Positions 1-5,388 are shown, numbered from the stretch's first letter. The stretch is 5,388 nt of DNA from Bacteroidales bacterium (GCA_031254735.1 JAIRTU010000044.1:1-5388), one strand, 5' to 3'. Translations and numbers: made by a program. Notes: generated by a model not told the origin, from the sequence alone.

Positions 1-32
1 TAATGGTCAATGACGCACCACCGAAACATCAT
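1..32 (-). CDS. Start of an unidentified leftward gene (5' fragment only)
   Basis: Reading leftward, the TGA stop of the preceding 220-residue gene is embedded in ATGATG, so an ATG overlaps that stop in the ATGA arrangement typical of translationally coupled genes. The frame stays open to the window edge and gives ten residues, MMFRWCVIDH. Either of the two tandem ATGs could be the start. This is far too little to name a family. The support is the overlap geometry and the absence of a stop; a chance open frame of this length is also quite possible. Confidence 0.35.
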   Translation of the reverse strand, partial: MMFRWCVIDH

Positions 33-691
33 TGTTCCTTGTTTTCTTTGCTTAATGCTTCACGAAGATAATCCCATCGAATGATAAACACATCTACTTG
101 TTCTATTTCGTGGGGGAGAATCAGACGGTAACGGATATTTTCCATATTGGCAAATTCAAGAAAAAGGGGTTTCAATATGTCGTAGGTCTGTATGTTTATC
201 GGGAAGAGGAAATCCGGTTCTCTCGTTAAGCCGGTCGATTTCTGTTGCATGGTCTTTTTGAAGGAAGACCAAATTTTTTGTTCGTCATAAGGCTGTTCTT
301 CCTGCGGTTCTTCATCGCCGAAGGCAAAAGAAAGCTGACTTCTGTCTATATTTTTTGACAAAACAAAACAGGCATTTGCGGTATTTTCGCTCAATAAATA
401 GTTCTCTTTATGATGGTCTTTGTTGACAAGGCAAACCGAAAATTGCTCGGAAGCAGGGTCTTGATATTGGAAGACTTTAAAAACAAAATGTTGAGAATCC
501 AAAACTATATCCATCGAAAACGCCGAGAGTTCAAAAAGATAATTTGTCTGTTTGAACAGCTCTACAAAAAAATCCAGCAAACCCAGTTTCGTCTGCACCG
601 CAAGAAAGCAATAATGCTCGAATGTGTGTTTTATCGGACGAAATGTTATCTCTTTGTATAATTCTTTTCCGGTTATATCTCTTTGCGACAT
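29..691 (-). CDS. Unrecognised soluble protein, 220 residues
   Basis: I do not recognise this protein. It has no signal peptide and no membrane segment, so it is probably cytoplasmic. It is rich in Phe, Tyr and acidic residues: the N-terminal half (about 10-110) alternates hydrophobic and polar stretches, residues 125-136 form an acidic patch (GDEEPQEEQPYD) that looks like a linker, and the C-terminal part (about 155-212) has a second ordered-looking segment with FLFPINIQTYDILKPLF and FIIRWDYL. No catalytic or metal-binding motif stands out; the HH at 93-94 is isolated. The start at 691 is the first ATG of the frame and the next Met is near residue 60, so it is the only sensible choice. It lies on the same strand as lemA-htpX, 126 bp downstream of htpX, and its stop overlaps a further leftward ATG. 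It may therefore be the third gene of that operon or the first of a new one. The long open frame and plausible protein composition support a real gene; function is unknown. Confidence 0.8.
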   Translation of the reverse strand: MSQRDITGKELYKEITFRPIKHTFEHYCFLAVQTKLGLLDFFVELFKQTNYLFELSAFSMDIVLDSQHFVFKVFQYQDPASEQFSVCLVNKDHHKENYLLSENTANACFVLSKNIDRSQLSFAFGDEEPQEEQPYDEQKIWSSFKKTMQQKSTGLTREPDFLFPINIQTYDILKPLFLEFANMENIRYRLILPHEIEQVDVFIIRWDYLREALSKENKEQ

Positions 692-757
692 GTTTGTTTA
701 AAAAATTATTTGCAAAAACACGGTATTATCTGTTGTTGTTCTGTTGTCTTGCTTCGT

Positions 758-806
758 TCTGCGTGGCGTGCGTCGCGACTTTTCAACTCGAAAACAACGC
801 CGCAGA
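758..806. repeat. GC-rich imperfect inverted repeat with a nested stem
   Basis: This lies in the gap between htpX and the 220-residue gene, starting 12 bp past the htpX stop. The outer arms are TCTGCG plus GCGT (758-763 and 766-769), pairing with ACGC plus CGCAGA (797-800 and 801-806) with a 2-nt bulge at 764-765. Nested inside is TTTTC (780-784) / GAAAA (790-794) around a 5-nt loop, next to the 8-bp palindrome GTCGCGAC (772-779). It is more GC-rich than its surroundings. Neither side carries a strong T-run (only GTTTTAT on the plus strand), so it is not a classical intrinsic terminator. It could stabilise the 3' end of the lemA-htpX mRNA or partly separate expression of the next gene. Confidence 0.4.
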
Positions 807-817
807 CACGTTTTATG

Positions 818-1819
818 TTAAACGGCGGCTGCTTTTTGCTTGGGCAGATCGTCTTTTCCCGTTACCTCGGCGTAAGCGGCGCAATAGCTGTTATAATCTG
901 TCCCCATCGACATCGCACGGAGTATCGCTATCCGTTTGGCAATGGGAGGGTGGGTAGAAAACCATGCTGCTCGATGCGACGTTTTCTTTGTTTTGGGCTT
1001 GTTGATACACATTGCGGCTGCGATATGTCCCGGGTCGAACTTTTCGGTGTTTCCCGAAATTTTCTCCAACGCATTAGCCAGACTGTCGGGGTCTCGTGTG
1101 AAATTCACCGCCATTGTATCTGCCAGATATTCCCGTTTTCGAGACAGAGAAAAATAAAACAATTGTGCAAACAGCGGCGCAAGTATCGCCAACAATATCA
1201 CGGCGGCAATAATTACCAATTGAATGGCGCCATTTCCTTCTTTGCTGTTGCTTCTTCGTCCGCCGCCCCAAATAAACGTCCGCAACATCAGGTCGGAAAT
1301 GATAACAATGCTGCACAACATCACGCCGGCAAAAGTCATATACATCACATCTCGATTGTAAATATGCGACATCTCGTGAGCCATTACCGCCTGCATTTCT
1401 TGTCGGGTCAGTTTCTCTCGCAGTCCGCGGGTGATGGCAACTATGCTTTTTTCGGGTTTTGTCCCTGCGGCAAAAGCATTCAATGCGGGCGTGTCGATTA
1501 CGTATATTTTGGGCATCGGCAACCCCGACGCTATGGTTAATTCTTCAATGACATTATGCAAAACAGGATCGTTTTCCATTGCAATCTCTTTGGCGTTCAT
1601 TCCCTGCAACATCACCTGCGCCCCGTTGACCATCGAAACAATCGCCAAGATAAACCAGAGAACGGTTGCAAGGACTATTCCCGTAAAAATGCCTTTTCCG
1701 CCTGTGGCGTTCGGATCGAACAGAAAACCGATTAATCCTCCCATGGCAAGCAACAACAATCCCATGCCGAAAAAGACAAACCACGATTTGCGTTTGTTTT
1801 TTGCAATTGATTCGTACAT
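818..1819 (-). CDS. htpX: HtpX-like membrane zinc metalloprotease (peptidase family M48)
   Basis: This is an integral inner-membrane M48B endopeptidase. Characterised HtpX proteins cleave misfolded or damaged membrane proteins and act alongside FtsH. Seen in the sequence: two N-terminal membrane segments (about 14-34 and 44-65); the zinc-binding helix HEMSH with H148, E149 and H152; two further hydrophobic segments (about 161-180 and 199-222); and SRKREYLAD (226-234), whose E230 is the expected third zinc ligand. The family motif STHPP follows at 288-292, just before KRI. At 333 residues it is about 40 longer than E. coli HtpX; the excess includes a Gly/Arg/Ser-rich stretch at 185-197 and a hydrophilic tail of about 25 residues ending in KQKAAAV. 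The ATG at 1819 lies 12 bp after the lemA stop and is preceded by ACAGAAAAAGTC, A-rich without a clear Shine-Dalgarno, as is normal in Bacteroidota. The close spacing implies co-transcription with lemA. All catalytic residues are intact, so it should be active. Confidence 0.96.
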   Translation of the reverse strand: MYESIAKNKRKSWFVFFGMGLLLLAMGGLIGFLFDPNATGGKGIFTGIVLATVLWFILAIVSMVNGAQVMLQGMNAKEIAMENDPVLHNVIEELTIASGLPMPKIYVIDTPALNAFAAGTKPEKSIVAITRGLREKLTRQEMQAVMAHEMSHIYNRDVMYMTFAGVMLCSIVIISDLMLRTFIWGGGRRSNSKEGNGAIQLVIIAAVILLAILAPLFAQLFYFSLSRKREYLADTMAVNFTRDPDSLANALEKISGNTEKFDPGHIAAAMCINKPKTKKTSHRAAWFSTHPPIAKRIAILRAMSMGTDYNSYCAAYAEVTGKDDLPKQKAAAV

Positions 1820-1831
1820 GACTTTTTCTGT

Positions 1832-2386
1832 TTAAAACGATACTTTGGGTGTTTGGCGAACCTCGTTTGAACTGACTTCAAACAAATCTCTTTGCCCGAA
1901 ATGAAACATTCCTGCAATAATGCTGTTTGGAAATATCTGTATTTTGTTGTTGAAAGATGTAACCACCTGATTGTACAACTGACGCGAGAACGAAATCTTA
2001 TTTTCCGTTGTCGCAAGTTCTTCCTGCAATTGCAGAAAATTGGTGTTTGCTTTCAAATCGGGATAGGCTTCCAATTGCACTTTCAACCCCGACAGGGCAG
2101 AAGTGAGCAAGTTGTTGGCTTCGGCTTTGTCGGCTACCGTTTTTGCGTCGATGGCTTGGGAGCGGTATTGTGTGATTTTGGTTAATGTTTCCCGTTCGTG
2201 TTTGGCATAGCCTTTTACCGTTTCTACCAAATTGGGTATCAATGCGTAGCGGCGTTCCAACTGAACATCGATATTGTGCCATTCTTTATCCGCATTGTTT
2301 CGCATTTTTATCATGCCGTTGTATACGGAAATTCCCCAAATCAAAAGAAGTGCTGCCACTCCGATAATAATCCATAATGCTGTCAT
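1832..2386 (-). CDS. lemA: LemA family membrane-anchored protein
   Basis: This is a 184-residue LemA-family protein, the usual family length. It has one N-terminal membrane anchor (about 4-21), then YNGMIKMRNNADKEW and the family signature IDVQLERRYALIPNLV (39-54) followed by ETVKGYAKHE (55-64). A mostly helical body follows, with QLQEELATTENKI at 119-131 and RQLYNQVVTSFNN at 135-147, and the protein ends in the common LemA terminus PKVSF. In known family structures the soluble part is a long helical bundle outside the membrane. The molecular role is not firmly established; lemA is often found beside membrane proteases or TPM-domain genes. It is the first gene of the leftward unit and is separated from htpX by only 12 bp. 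The start at 2386 places the anchor at the very N-terminus and keeps the whole conserved region. The upstream region is extremely AT-rich with no Shine-Dalgarno. Confidence 0.96.
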   Translation of the reverse strand: MTALWIIIGVAALLLIWGISVYNGMIKMRNNADKEWHNIDVQLERRYALIPNLVETVKGYAKHERETLTKITQYRSQAIDAKTVADKAEANNLLTSALSGLKVQLEAYPDLKANTNFLQLQEELATTENKISFSRQLYNQVVTSFNNKIQIFPNSIIAGMFHFGQRDLFEVSSNEVRQTPKVSF

Positions 2387-2448
2387 CTGTTCTAAATTTT
2401 TTATATTATATTCTTTTTATTTTCTTGGTTTAATCTTTGACAAAAACG

Positions 2449-2503
2449 ATGATGAAACATGCCGTCGCTCTTTTTCCGGAGACTTTTTCCGGACGTTCAT
2501 CAT
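2449..2503. repeat. Inverted repeat enclosing an 11-bp tandem direct repeat
   Basis: The outer arms ATGATGAA (2449-2456) and TTCATCAT (2496-2503) are perfectly complementary. Adjacent CGTC (2463-2466) and GACG (2492-2495) can extend the stem across a 6-nt bulge. Inside lie two copies of CTTTTTCCGGA (2470-2480 and 2483-2493) with a 13-bp period. Each contains the palindrome TCCGGA, so the two copies can also pair with each other around a 7-nt loop. The helical-phase spacing does not match one full turn exactly (13 bp), but a paired operator or a structured leader is possible. There is no T-run next to it. Confidence 0.4.
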
Positions 2504-2664
2504 TATCTGTGCCGATTTTTTACCGTTCTTACACAGTCGATATAAAATTCTCGACGATAGATAAACGCATAAATATAAACGAACGTATAAAGATGTTTGG
2601 AAATTTATGTTGTTGCATGATTTTGAGTGCCTCGGCATTCCCGGAATAAATTGCTCTTTGTTAT

Positions 2665-2689
2665 CCAATCCCAACAAATAGGGATTTGG
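2665..2689. repeat. Hairpin with an overlapping alternative pairing
   Basis: AATCCC (2667-2672) pairs with GGGATT (2681-2686) around an 8-nt loop, and CC (2665-2666) with GG (2688-2689) extends the stem across a one-base bulge. An alternative fold is possible in the same stretch: CCC (2670-2672) with GGG (2688-2690) and AAAT (2676-2679) with ATTT (2684-2687). The two folds exclude each other. It sits directly before the terminator-like hairpin at 2694. Confidence 0.35.
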
Positions 2690-2693
2690 GAAT

Positions 2694-2740
2694 GTTTGTT
2701 TTCATCATAAATGGGGAAAAACAAACCGACATTTTTTTTT
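2694..2740 (+). terminator. Terminator-like hairpin with T9 tract upstream of ccsBA
   Basis: GTTTGTTTT (2694-2702) and AAAACAAAC (2718-2726) form a perfect 9-bp stem around a 15-nt loop. CGACA follows, then nine T residues (2732-2740). The T-run occurs only in the plus-strand direction, so any terminator would act on rightward transcription. The stem is AU-rich with two G-C pairs, and it is separated from the T-run by five bases, so it would be a weak terminator at best. No rightward gene ends here, because the gene to the left is divergent. If functional, it would end a small RNA or attenuate a leader of ccsBA. Confidence 0.4.
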
Positions 2741-2747
2741 ACTTTTG
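2740..2747 (+). promoter_or_regulatory. Possible upstream -7 box (TACTTTTG) for ccsBA
   Basis: TACTTTTG is an exact match to the Bacteroidota -7 consensus TAnnTTTG and reads towards ccsBA. No TTG or TTTG lies 19-21 bp upstream; that place is occupied by the A-run of the preceding hairpin arm. It starts at the last base of the T9 tract. It could be a second, distal start site giving a leader of roughly 90 nt, or a chance match in AT-rich DNA. Confidence 0.3.
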
Positions 2748-2789
2748 CACAAATGATGAAATCAAATACCGTTATTTTCACGTAAGAAC

Positions 2790-2802
2790 TCCTCAACGAG
2801 GA
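2790..2802. repeat. Small perfect dyad TCCTC-AAC-GAGGA in the -33 region of ccsBA
   Basis: This 5-bp perfect inverted repeat around a 3-nt spacer is the only GC-richer stretch near the ccsBA start. It lies where the -33 element of the proximal promoter (box at 2814-2821) would be expected, and that element is missing. It is followed by the 10-bp AT palindrome ATAAATTTAT (2803-2812). The position would suit an operator, but dyads this short arise often by chance. Confidence 0.25.
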
Positions 2803-2813
2803 ATAAATTTATC

Positions 2814-2821
2814 TATTTTTG
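2814..2821 (+). promoter_or_regulatory. Probable -7 box (TATTTTTG) of the ccsBA promoter
   Basis: TATTTTTG exactly matches the Bacteroidota primary-sigma -7 consensus TAnnTTTG. It is placed so that transcription would begin about 20 nt before the ccsBA ATG at 2848. The resulting leader is almost pure A/T (AATAAAAATAAAATAAAG type) without a Shine-Dalgarno, which is normal for well-translated genes in this phylum. The matching -33 TTG is absent at the expected 19-21-bp spacing. Confidence 0.5.
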
Positions 2822-2847
2822 CATAAATAAAAATAAAATAAAGTAAA

Positions 2848-5196
2848 ATGAAAAAACAATATATAAAGTGGACGGCTTTCGGCTTCTTGGCAGCCATGTT
2901 GATAATTTTAGCGGCAGCGACATTTGTAGAAAAGGCAAAAGGAACGTCTTTTGCGGCAACGCATATTTACGGTTCGTGGTGGTTTGTGCTTTTGTGGTTT
3001 GTGATTGCGGGCAGTTCGTTGATGTTTGTCTTGCAGCAAAAGATGTATAAAAAACCGATGGTATTTTTGTTGCATGCCTCGTTTTTGGTTATTCTATTGG
3101 GTGCTTTTCTTACCTTTACCACTTCCAAACAGGGGAAAATCCATTTGCGGAAAGGCAAATCGGAACATATTTTTCTTGACAAAAAAGATAATTCTCAACA
3201 AAAACTTCCTTTCGAGGTGTTGCTTTCCGATTTTGAGATAGATTATTATCCCGGCACGCAATCGCCCTCCGATTATGTGAGTACGATTAAAATTTTGCAA
3301 AACGGAAAAGAAATACAGGGGCAAGTGTCGATGAACAAAGTGTTTTCAACCAATGGTTATCGTTTTTATCAATATACATACGACAGAGATTTGCAAGGCT
3401 CTGCTTTGCTTGTAAAATCCGACAAATACGGACTTCCGGTAACTTATTTCGGCTATATTTTATTGCTGATAGCGATGATTGGATATTTCTTTTCGTCGAA
3501 AACGGCGTTTAGAAAACTGTTGAATAACCCTTTGCTGAAACGCTCGACAATAGCGGTATTATTTATTTTTGGAACAATAACAACGGCGGTTGCAGGCGTG
3601 AAAACCGTCCCCAAAGAAACCGCAAAACAATTGGGCGAAATGCAAATGCTGTACCGCGACAGGATTTGTCCGTTGCAGACTTTCGCCAAAGATTTTACAT
3701 TAAAATTATACGGAAAATCTTCTTATCGGTCTTTGTCTGCCGAGCAGGTGATGGTTGGGTGGTTGTTTTATCCGTCTGTGTGGAAAGACGAGCCGGTAAT
3801 AAAAGTGAAAAACAAAGCGGTTCGGCAGCTTTTGGGAATAAAAGGGAAATATGCCTCTTTTTCTGATTTTTTTGTTGACGGAAAAAACTATAAATTGGCT
3901 TCCTGCCTGCAACGGATACGCATGGGCGAACAAATAGAGGGTGCGAAAGACATTATTGCTGCCGACGAAAAAATACAGTTGCTTTTTATGCTTCAAACCG
4001 AAACTTTGTTGAAAGTGTTTCCGCAAAAAGGGCAGGGGAGTGAGTTGCTTTGGTATTCTCCCGCCGATATTCTGCCCGAAACAATGCCCGAAAACGAACA
4101 GTTGCTCATCATGGGCAGTTTTTCTTTACTCAAAGAATATGCTCAAAAACAGGATTGGAAAGCCTTGGAAGAGGTTGTCGGAAAATTGCATACGTTTCAA
4201 CAAAAATCGGCGGGTGGTATGTTGCTTTCTGCCCGAAAAGTATCCGCCGAACAAATATATAATGTATTCGATGTGGTAAAACCGGTTGCTTTTGCCAATA
4301 TATGTATCGGATTGCTGGCGCTTGTCTGTTTTTTTAGAAGAGAAAACAGATCGGAAGCATTGTCGAAGAAAGGCAAAATGCTTTCAAGTTTGTTTCCTGT
4401 TTTTTTAACGGTAAACGGTGTGCTTATTCTTTTTCTGATTTGCTTACGCGGATATATCAGCGGGAGGATTCCGTTAGGCGTCGGTTTTGAGACCTTGCAG
4501 TTTTTGGCGGTGTGTATTTTGTTGTTGGGTTTTCTTTTTCGCAAAAAAATGTTTTTGGCAGTGCCTTTCGGGTTTTTGTTTTCGGGATTGGTGTTGTTGG
4601 TTTCGATGATGGGCGCTTCCAATCCGCAGATTACCCATTTGCAGCCGGTGTTGATTTCTCCTTTGTTGAGCATTCACGTATCGTTGATTATGATTTCTTA
4701 TACGCTGTTGGGATTTATCACTTTTATTTCTGCGGGATCGTTTTTGTCGGTTCTTGTGTCAAAAACAAAAGACAAAATGTGGTTGGATAAGCGTTTGGAA
4801 CAGACGTCGGTATTTAGTCGTATTTTGCTTTATCCTGCGGTTTTCTTGCTGGCGGGAGGAATATTTGTGGGTGCGGTATGGGCAGAAGTAAGTTGGGGAA
4901 CCTATTGGTCGTGGGATCCGAAAGAAACATGGGCATTAATCACCCTGTTGATATATATCATACCGTTGCACGAGAAAAGTATTGTCTGTTTTCAACGTCC
5001 GTTTTTCTTTCACGGATACACATTCATAGCTTTTCTTTCGGTGCTGATGACTTATTTCGGCGTGAATTACATCTTGGGCGGCATGCACAGCTACGGCAGC
5101 GACATAGGCTTGAATATTTTCCTGATCATTATATTAATGATGTTGTTCTTTGTTGTCTTCCCTCTGTCGGCATGGCTGAAATACAGTAAGAAATGA
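2848..5196 (+). CDS. ccsBA: CcsBA-type cytochrome c synthase (ResB-CcsA fusion)
   Basis: This 782-residue polytopic membrane protein joins a ResB/CcsB half to a CcsA half. System II synthases carry haem across the membrane and attach it to CXXCH of apocytochromes c. ResB part: hydrophobic segments at about 8-26, 42-63 and 70-90 (with H76), an external domain at 91-195, and a further segment at 197-215. Another segment at 233-250 leads into a large external domain (about 251-477). CcsA part: segments from 478 to the C-terminus, about 14 in total over the protein, with the haem-handling WWD motif WGTYWSWDPKETW at 683-695. H610, H708 and H746 lie around it. Their spacing (98 and 38) nearly equals that recalled for the four-histidine Helicobacter hepaticus CcsBA (H77, H761, H858, H897), with H76 matching H77, so both haem sites look intact. 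It is shorter than that 936-residue protein. The start at 2848 gives a basic MKKQYIKW before the first segment. It stands alone and divergent from lemA; no c-type cytochrome gene is in the window. Confidence 0.95.
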   Translation: MKKQYIKWTAFGFLAAMLIILAAATFVEKAKGTSFAATHIYGSWWFVLLWFVIAGSSLMFVLQQKMYKKPMVFLLHASFLVILLGAFLTFTTSKQGKIHLRKGKSEHIFLDKKDNSQQKLPFEVLLSDFEIDYYPGTQSPSDYVSTIKILQNGKEIQGQVSMNKVFSTNGYRFYQYTYDRDLQGSALLVKSDKYGLPVTYFGYILLLIAMIGYFFSSKTAFRKLLNNPLLKRSTIAVLFIFGTITTAVAGVKTVPKETAKQLGEMQMLYRDRICPLQTFAKDFTLKLYGKSSYRSLSAEQVMVGWLFYPSVWKDEPVIKVKNKAVRQLLGIKGKYASFSDFFVDGKNYKLASCLQRIRMGEQIEGAKDIIAADEKIQLLFMLQTETLLKVFPQKGQGSELLWYSPADILPETMPENEQLLIMGSFSLLKEYAQKQDWKALEEVVGKLHTFQQKSAGGMLLSARKVSAEQIYNVFDVVKPVAFANICIGLLALVCFFRRENRSEALSKKGKMLSSLFPVFLTVNGVLILFLICLRGYISGRIPLGVGFETLQFLAVCILLLGFLFRKKMFLAVPFGFLFSGLVLLVSMMGASNPQITHLQPVLISPLLSIHVSLIMISYTLLGFITFISAGSFLSVLVSKTKDKMWLDKRLEQTSVFSRILLYPAVFLLAGGIFVGAVWAEVSWGTYWSWDPKETWALITLLIYIIPLHEKSIVCFQRPFFFHGYTFIAFLSVLMTYFGVNYILGGMHSYGSDIGLNIFLIIILMMLFFVVFPLSAWLKYSKK

Positions 5197-5258
5197 AGAA
5201 TGCCTGAAAGCGTAACAACGTAAAAACTCGCAATGTACCAATCAAAAGGGCAGGGGAG

Positions 5259-5280
5259 AAAAAGCGTGTAGCAGATACGC
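5259..5280 (-). terminator. Leftward terminator-like hairpin with T5
   Basis: On the minus strand, GCGTAT (5280-5275), loop CTGCT and ACACGC (5269-5264) form a 6-bp stem with one G-U pair, followed at once by five T residues (5263-5259). It would act on leftward transcription entering from the right. A second copy of ATACGC at 5289-5294 (plus strand) can pair with the same arm instead, giving an alternative fold. The stem is short and there is no annotated leftward gene for it to serve. Confidence 0.35.
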
Positions 5281-5302
5281 AAAAAACCATACGCCGATCT
5301 TA

Positions 5303-5333
5303 CAAAGATACCACATTTTTCGGATATATGCAA
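5303..5333 (-). promoter_or_regulatory. Leftward Bacteroidota-type promoter (TTG-N20-TATCTTTG)
   Basis: On the minus strand TTG (5333-5331) is followed after exactly 20 bp by TATCTTTG (5310-5303). This matches the -33/-7 layout of Bacteroidota primary promoters (TTG, 19-21 bp, TAnnTTTG) and is the only site in the intergenic DNA here where I found both elements. Transcription would start near 5296 and read into the hairpin at 5280-5264, then antisense to the 3' end of ccsBA. No leftward gene follows. Confidence 0.4.
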
Positions 5334-5388
5334 GTATGTTTCGGTTTTTTTGTGATTTTTTTTACGGCAAGGAACACAAAGACGCACG

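Larger units (their letters stand above)
2387..2847. other. Divergent intergenic region between lemA and ccsBA, no convincing gene
   Basis: This 461-bp stretch separates the leftward lemA and the rightward cytochrome c synthase gene. Its open frames (up to about 86 codons) are low-complexity, basic or Cys/Ser-rich, resemble no family I know and overlap one another on both strands, so I call none. From left to right it holds a very AT-rich leader of lemA (2387-2440), a dyad enclosing a tandem repeat (2449-2503), short dyads and an ATAAACG repeat at 2561-2567 and 2575-2581, a hairpin (2665-2689), a terminator-like hairpin with T9 (2694-2740), two TAnnTTTG boxes, and an A-rich ccsBA leader. For lemA I see no exact TAnnTTTG on the minus strand, only an AT-rich TATAAT-containing stretch near 2405-2415. 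Confidence 0.6.
5197..5388. other. Non-coding tail after ccsBA
   Basis: No convincing gene is present in these 192 bp. The open minus-strand frame covering it is low-complexity and runs antisense into ccsBA. I see no plus-strand hairpin with a T-run that would end ccsBA transcription. The main content is a leftward promoter-like sequence and hairpin, described separately, plus T-rich tracts at 5345-5363 and a TTTCGG repeat at 5317-5322 and 5339-5344. Confidence 0.5.

Noticed and set aside
683..1540. 285-codon plus-strand open frame opposite htpX
   Set aside because: It is antisense to a gene with intact HEMSH, SRKREYLAD and STHPP motifs. Its product is Cys-, Arg- and His-rich with no recognisable domain, as expected of a shadow frame.
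2536..2555. GTCGA / TCGAC dyad around a 10-nt spacer
   Set aside because: A 5-bp stem with a 10-nt loop and no T-run or promoter context is too weak to call.
2417..2677. Possible small gene on the minus strand (86 codons) and an overlapping plus-strand frame at 2437-2649 (70 codons)
   Set aside because: Both are compositionally unlike proteins of this genome, contain the intergenic dyads and repeats, and overlap each other. No suitable promoter or conserved segment supports either one.
2523..2789. Distant inverted repeat GTTCTTAC (about 2524-2531) / GTAAGAAC (2782-2789)
   Set aside because: An 8-bp match about 250 bp apart is readily expected by chance in this AT-rich region, and nothing links the two sites.
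2387..2847. tRNA, CRISPR array, IS element or known riboswitch in the intergenic region
   Set aside because: I saw no cloverleaf with a TTCGA-type arm, no regularly spaced repeats with unique spacers, no transposase and no riboswitch core that I recognise.
4197..4673. 158-codon minus-strand open frame inside ccsBA
   Set aside because: It lies wholly opposite the CcsA half of a well-supported gene, and its Lys/Asn/Thr-rich low-complexity product resembles nothing known.
5091..5387. 98-codon minus-strand frame at the right edge
   Set aside because: It runs antisense into ccsBA, its start lies upstream of the only leftward promoter-like sequence, and the translated protein has no coherent domain.

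Overview
The window looks like chromosomal DNA of a Bacteroidota bacterium, probably of the order Bacteroidales. The clues are moderate AT-richness, very A/T-rich leaders with no Shine-Dalgarno sequence, intergenic copies of the Bacteroidota -7 promoter motif TAnnTTTG, and a ResB-CcsA fusion protein of a type found in anaerobic and microaerophilic members of that phylum. The assignment is inferred from style and gene content, not from a marker gene.

Layout. The left part (1-2386) is read leftward: lemA (2386-1832), then an htpX-like membrane zinc protease (1819-818) only 12 bp downstream, then, after a 126-bp gap holding a GC-rich imperfect hairpin, an unrecognised soluble 220-residue protein (691-29). 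The stop codon of that protein overlaps the ATG of another leftward frame that runs off the window. Region 2387-2847 is a 461-bp divergent intergenic region with no convincing gene. It holds several dyads and direct repeats, a plus-strand terminator-like hairpin with a T9 tract, and two TAnnTTTG boxes. From 2848 to 5196 a single rightward gene encodes a 782-residue CcsBA-type cytochrome c synthase. The last 192 bp are non-coding and contain a leftward promoter-like sequence aimed at a small hairpin with a T-run, which matches no annotated gene.

Function. LemA and HtpX are both membrane-associated, and their genes are recurrently paired; HtpX is a membrane-protein quality-control protease. The 220-residue protein and the frame after it may belong to the same unit, but nothing in their sequences shows what they do. 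The divergent gene is functionally separate: CcsBA exports haem and attaches it to CXXCH motifs of c-type cytochromes outside the membrane (System II). No cytochrome substrate such as nrfHA lies in the window.

No clearly novel multi-gene system is visible. The best leads are the unexplained plus-strand terminator-like structure in the divergent intergenic region, the orphan leftward promoter plus hairpin downstream of the ccs gene, and the unrecognised protein next to lemA-htpX.
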